A stretch of 64,000 bases of DNA. It comes from Selaginella tamariscina (taxonomy: Eukaryota > Streptophyta > Lycopodiopsida > Selaginellales > Selaginellaceae). Below are positions 57,582 through 64,000 of this stretch, piece after piece. Each line of letters opens with the position of its first letter. Positions within the stretch are counted from its first letter, which is position 1. The DNA lies in contig PUQB01000076.1 in NCBI GenBank assembly GCA_003024785.1, positions 584,148-648,147 of the forward strand, given 5' to 3'. The notes under the pieces are model-generated. The model made no database searches. It saw only the letters and a list, made by a program, of their open reading frames with translations, and was not told where the DNA came from. Position numbers and translations under genes: made by a program.

Positions 57582-60197
57582 TTACGAAGATTCTGCAACT
57601 TTGGTTTCTTCTCTGGCATGTAGCAACTTCTTCCGCAGCTCCCTGTTCTCTTTAAGAGCACCAAGTAGCTTCCTTTCGGCAAGTACCTGCTTCCTGACAG
57701 CAGACACAATATGCTGTTGGAACTCTTCTAACTGTTGCCGCAGGTGTATACTGTCACCACCATTGTTTGGGGCTGCTTCTGCTGCTGTAAAGGCATTCAA
57801 CCTGATTTCATAACGATCCAGCTGTTTGTGTGCAGCACGCAGCCTGCGGTCTCCTTCAATTCTACTTTCCACCAGAGCATCAACATCACGTTGAAGTCCG
57901 TCTATGGTGCTCAGAGCCTCCTCTAGTTGCTTCTCAACCCCCTCTTTCTCCTTCAAAACGCGCTTGAATGGATTCTCAACTTCTCTACTATCGCTCATTT
58001 CCTTGTAAAGTCTGGCATCCCGAGCTCTTAAAGTTTCTGCTTCTGTGCTAGCCTCCATTGATAGAGATCCATTACTTAGTGCGCCTGCTGTCTCGTTCGA
58101 CAGCAGCCCAAGTCTATCCAACTCTACATCATGCTCTACTTTCTCCTCTACAACACTCCCTACATCGTCTACTTTCTCCTCTGAAGTACTCTTATATGTG
58201 AAGCCAAGCTGCCCAACCTCTGACATTTGTGCACAGTCGAAGAATGGTTGCATTGTTCGTAGGGAGCCGCTTGTATAACTGAACGGAAGCGACGATGTGG
58301 AAAGGTCATCCATCTCTGGCTCACGAGGACCATTTCTGTTGCTGTTGGCGACCATCATAACAAATACCTGGACACATGTTCAATTACAAAACCAAAACCA
58401 CCAGGTCATTCGTTACCTGGTTGCTGAGAATGGCGCCATGACCTCCAAATGCCAAAAGGAAAGTTCTTCCCTTGTTTCTTGCCTTGACAACACTAAGGCC
58501 CTGCAACGACAGTGTCAAAGCAAAACAATTCAAAGTCTCACAATTTACGTACATCATTCGCAAGAGGAGTACCAGGTTGCACGGTGGTAATCACTGCCCA
58601 GCTCCGAGACTGTAAGTCGAAGGCAAGCGTATCTAAAGATTCTACAGAAGCAAGCAGCAAAGTATAAAAAATAATATATAACAGCATGCCTTACCATGAC
58701 CTCGGAGTTCACCACCAACAATATACCATATGGACCCAACGATTGCTCCAGCATGGCCTGCTCTAGACGCCGGACCATGCCTTTTGGTTTCTCCTTGGTC
58801 CATTCCATCTGCGCACATATGTTTGTTAAATACCCGGCTTCAATCATCAAGAAGACGGACGTACGTTCTGCAAGTCGAGATAGTACATGTCATTGTGGTA
58901 ATTGCCATGTGCCTTTCCTCCAAAAATGAACATATATCGTTCATCATAACATGCCGCAGAGTGACTTCTCCGTGGCGAAGGCTTTGGGCCACTATATATA
59001 GTGTAAGAAGGATTCAACAAGATCAATGGCAGACGTATACCTGGTTTTCACTGGACGCCAGATCAGTGTTTTCAAGTCGAGCAAATATACGTCATTTAGC
59101 ATCTGCCCTTTGCTATCCTCTCCTCCAAACAGTATTAGTGCAGATCCTACTTGAACAACGCTCTGCCCAGTCCGCGCCACCTGCAACTAAAGAATTTAGC
59201 CACCGTGTCGTTTTAATTTATTTATTTTTATCATACCGGAACTTCTCCCTCAGGGGCCAGTATAGACCAGGCTTGGGATTGTAAGTCCAATGCGAATGCT
59301 GCATGCTGCACACTCAGTAAAAGCACAAGGGTCCGAGGGACTTATCACCTTTGAGCTTCTGTGAATTTGGTTCTATCCGGCCACCTAAAACCAGAAGCTT
59401 TGTCTCCAGAAAGCCTGTCAAGTGGACACACCAAGTGAACTAGCTGCAGAGCCGTATTACTCCTTACCAGGCAATGACCAACACATCGAGGTCCACGAGC
59501 ATCGGGCGGGATGGACTTGGATGGAGTGAAAAGTGAAGGCACTGATCCACAACCCAGCTGAAGCCAAACTGCTCTCTCAGCATGGAATACCTTAACAAAG
59601 CAGGCCTCTACTAGTTAATGAATGAAAAATGGTTCATTTGCATCTCGTACCTGTACGTCGTCAAGGACACCGTCAGCTGAAGCACCGCCTAGAACAAACA
59701 TCCTGCGGCCAATAGACAAGGCAGCATGCTGCATTCGCAAAAACAAGATTATATACGTAAAGAAGAAACACAAGCATGGACCTTTGCACGAGCCGGAGGC
59801 AGCGGTCCAGTGGGAACGAAGAGACACCATCTGTTCTTCGTAGAAACGTGGCCTAGAGCTTCTACCACTCTGCCTTCGCCACACTCTTTCTGTTCAGAGT
59901 CGCCGTATGTCTGCTGCGAGCGAATAGAACAACAAGTAACAACAATGGTTACAACAAAGTACTGCTTGCCTTTGATGAGGTGGTGGAAACAGCACGGACA
60001 AATCTGTTGGAACCATTTCGCGAAGACATAGCGTCATTCCAGAATGAGAACCCACACTGTGGAAGCTTATCCTGCATCCTTGTGTATGAAAACACCGCTT
60101 CCTCCGAGAGCGGACTAGACGAGGCAATACTTGTTTGTTTGCTCACGTCCCATTTAGCAGCCACAGATATAAGTATCCATGAGATGCACAAAGACAA
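57582..60197 (-). CDS. Kelch-repeat beta-propeller protein with C-terminal coiled coil
   Basis: About ten to eleven minus-strand exons separated by introns of about 50 bp; the first is 60197-59970, the second 59913-59782 and the last 58367-57582. Kelch signatures recur: HAALSIGRRMFVLGGASADG, RTGQSVVQVGSALILFGGED, RRSHSAACYDERYMFIFGGK, AGHAGAIVGSIWYIVGGELR, RTFLLAFGGHGAIL. The final exon encodes a long coiled coil (EVENPFKRVLKEKEGVEKQL to KLLGALKENRELRKKLLHAR). The architecture matches plant kelch/coiled-coil proteins related to the ACBP4/5 group but without an acyl-CoA-binding domain. Partner unknown. One base is missing near 58771-58774 (GTCCGG where the frame expects an extra C). The first intron starts with GC. 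The start at 60197 is the most upstream ATG in frame and is uncertain. Confidence 0.78.
59914..59969 (-). other. GC-AG intron in the kelch gene
   Basis: Minus strand AAG|GCAAGC...CTCGCAG|CAG, 56 bp; joins STTSSK to QTYGDSEQK in phase 0. No GT donor restores the frame nearby. Confidence 0.6.
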
Positions 60198-60259
60198 AGA
60201 TGGACATATTAAATTAAAAAAAATAAATCCAAAAATTGGCCAGAGTACCTAAGCTACAA

Positions 60260-61107
60260 CTAATCTTGTGCCTTGATCTCTGCACTGTCGTTGTTGTTAT
60301 CGGAGGCTTGCATGTGTTGGTGGGAGGGAGGGTTGACAACTGTCATTGGCATCGCGACATCATCTGAGAGACGGCTCTGCATCTCACGATGCTCCTGGCA
60401 CAAGGCGCACCAGTGCATGCAGCAGTGCACCATGCAAGGGTCGCAAGGGGAATCCTGCACCCAAGGGTGTCATTCTTACGAGTGCTAATCTAGATTATGT
60501 ACCTGTAGATGGTACTTCTTCTGAAGCTCCTGGCGAAAGAGGCCCGTGTAGATGCCACACATCCACCACATGAACAAAAGCGCTTCTCCCACCAAGAAGG
60601 CGGCTCGCGGGTTGAATCCATGGAATGCAGCACCAAGGGCCAGGGCAATGCCGCCTTCCACAAAGATGGCATGACAAGTGCAAGGTGTCGTCCAGGGCAC
60701 GCCATCTTTTAGTCTTTCCACATTTCTTCCGAACAGAACACAAGGGCAAAACAATCCCAGGCAGCCTGGCCATTATAGTTAGAAAGAGCATCACCGGGAA
60801 GAGAAATAAGGGGAACATACAGCTATCAGAGTCTTCGGTACAGCCGCATATTCCCGTTGTCCAAGGCTCATTTGATGGCGGTTCGTAGCTCTCAGGCAAG
60901 GGTTGCCCACATTCACGACAGCGATGGACCACGAGCTGAGAGCGAATGGAAGCTCAGATGGATCGCAGATCTGAAGACTAAAAACCTCACCTGTGGAACG
61001 ACAACCGGCTGATTCAGCTCGCCTTGCTGGATCTCTTCCATGGGCCCATCCTGCTCCTTGATAAGCTTCACGTAGCGAGACGCAGAATTGTCGTCGCTCC
61101 CCGCCAT
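60260..61107 (-). CDS. PLAC8 family protein, cell number regulator 6-like
   Basis: Exons 61107-60991, 60935-60821, 60765-60503 and 60454-60260 splice by GT-AG to 229 codons plus stop. The N-terminus has [20 protein letters not shown] and [20 protein letters not shown]. The PLAC8 signature [17 protein letters not shown] is followed by a hydrophobic stretch with [14 protein letters not shown], by [19 protein letters not shown] and by the Cys-rich [20 protein letters not shown]. Relatives (CNR/PCR proteins) are membrane proteins linked to cell number control or divalent metal movement; which role applies here is unknown. Start codons of this gene and the divergent xylulokinase lie 79 bp apart, so they likely share a promoter region. 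Confidence 0.87.
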
Positions 61108-61186
61108 GGCCTGATGTTCAACTGACCTAAAAGCAAGGGAGAGTCTATTATTAAGCGTACACACGCATAACTGGTAGGGCGCTCCG

Positions 61187-63351
<2,165 letters not shown>

Positions 63352-63646
63352 ATTGACAATTGCTGTGTATCGTGCACGTGGTCGTTGTTGAAAATGGTTG
63401 GCAGGCATTTAAATAAAGAGATGGGAGTGATGTTTAGGCCGATGTTTGGTAGTTGTTAGAGAATCTGAGTCGTCTACCACCTCCCAGTGCGTACACACAC
63501 ACACACACACACACATATATAATGTATATTATTCTGGTTTATACTTCATCCTCTCCCCCCCCCGCGTGGGAACATGTACACAGGCAGAGATCTCATCTGC
63601 GGAAGTCACTGTCCCATTTGTAGCTTTTAGAAATTGTGATTACGAG
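63352..63646. other. Intergenic region between xylulokinase and PMI
   Basis: 295 bp. Contains a (CA)n/(TA)n tract at about 63494-63520 and a C9 run near 63557. It must hold the xylulokinase 3' end and the PMI promoter; no further element is evident. Confidence 0.6.
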
Positions 63647-64000
63647 ATGGCTGAGGAGTCAATTGTTCGCTTGCAGTGCAAGGTGCAGCACTACGAATGG
63701 GGCAAGATTGGTGAGGACAGTGAAGTCGGGTGTCTTCACGCACTCATGACAGGTAGCCAAGTTGATAGCTCCTTGCCCTACGCAGAGCTGTGGATGGGTA
63801 CACATACTTCCGGCCCGTCACGGGTTCTCCTGGACAACCAGGAGGTGCTACTCAAAGATTGGCTTCGATTGAATCCTGATGCACTGGGTGATAAAGTAGT
63901 TAAGCGATGGCATGGAGATTTGCCTTTTCTGTTCAAGGTACGCCACTCAATACTAATATTCGAACATTTTCTCAAGAAAATTATTCAGGTTCTGTCCGTG
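63647..64000 (+). CDS. Type I mannose-6-phosphate isomerase, 5' part (runs off the window)
   Basis: Exon 1 (63647-63937, 97 codons) and the start of exon 2 (63989 onward, VLSV) around a 51-bp GT-AG intron. The sequence VQHYEWGKIGEDSEVGCLHA, LPYAELWMGTHTSGPSRVLL and WHGDLPFLFKVLSV is characteristic of zinc-dependent type I PMI, which interconverts mannose 6-phosphate and fructose 6-phosphate for GDP-mannose and ascorbate synthesis. The zinc ligands lie beyond the window. The start is the first in-frame ATG and fits the family N-terminus. Confidence 0.92.
   Translation, partial: MAEESIVRLQCKVQHYEWGKIGEDSEVGCLHALMTGSQVDSSLPYAELWMGTHTSGPSRVLLDNQEVLLKDWLRLNPDALGDKVVKRWHGDLPFLFKVRHSILIFEHFLKKIIQVLSV

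Overview
This window comes from the nuclear genome of a land plant. It carries a pentatricopeptide-repeat (PPR) gene, the Rubisco chaperone RbcX, an EGY-like plastid S2P homologue and a CNR/PLAC8 gene. It also carries spliceosomal GT-AG introns, plant-type LTR retrotransposons and degenerate TTTAGGG-like motifs. The very short introns (about 45-70 bp) and near-absent intergenic spacers suggest a compact lycophyte genome such as Selaginella; that is an inference with modest confidence.

Layout. (1) 0.1-8.5 kb: a decayed gene with DUF7869-type motifs (+), split by a Ty3/Gypsy chromovirus-like element (family 1, minus strand, 2315-8209). The flanks rejoin in frame when the insertion is removed. 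(2) 8.9-11.0 kb: a truncated second family-1 copy. (3) 11.1-28.4 kb: a nested cluster of a second Gypsy family (family 2, mostly minus strand). It has LTRs of about 670-700 bp, two direct copies of a 2.4-kb segment, and a solo LTR with a perfect GCAGC duplication that itself holds a family-1 solo LTR. (4) 28.4-33.5 kb: repeat modules of a third LTR-like family (C/G tract, telomere-like motif, internal palindrome), also present inverted at 39.0 and 45.2-47.0 kb. (5) 33.5-38.4 kb: a young Gypsy element (family 3G, plus strand) with 267/268-bp LTRs, ACACT target duplication, gag, protease, RT-RNase H and integrase, broken by frameshifts. (6) 38.4-50.3 kb: degenerate retroelement remnants and AT-rich DNA.

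(7) 50.3-64 kb: a dense gene island. In order: PPR (-), RbcX (+), EGY-like S2P pseudoprotease (-), CHMP7 (+), ATP23 (-), kelch/coiled-coil protein (-), PLAC8/cell-number-regulator-like (-), xylulokinase (+) and type I mannose-6-phosphate isomerase (+, runs off the window). Two divergent pairs (PPR/RbcX and EGY/CHMP7) have start codons only 12 bp apart, and convergent pairs have stops 28-61 bp apart. PPR, RbcX and the EGY-like gene plausibly all act in organelles, and xylulokinase and PMI handle sugar phosphates; no operon-like cooperation is implied. RbcX, CHMP7, PLAC8 and xylulokinase splice to fully open frames, whereas PPR, EGY-like, ATP23 and kelch each need one or two single-base corrections. 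That raises the question of residual assembly indels versus real decay.
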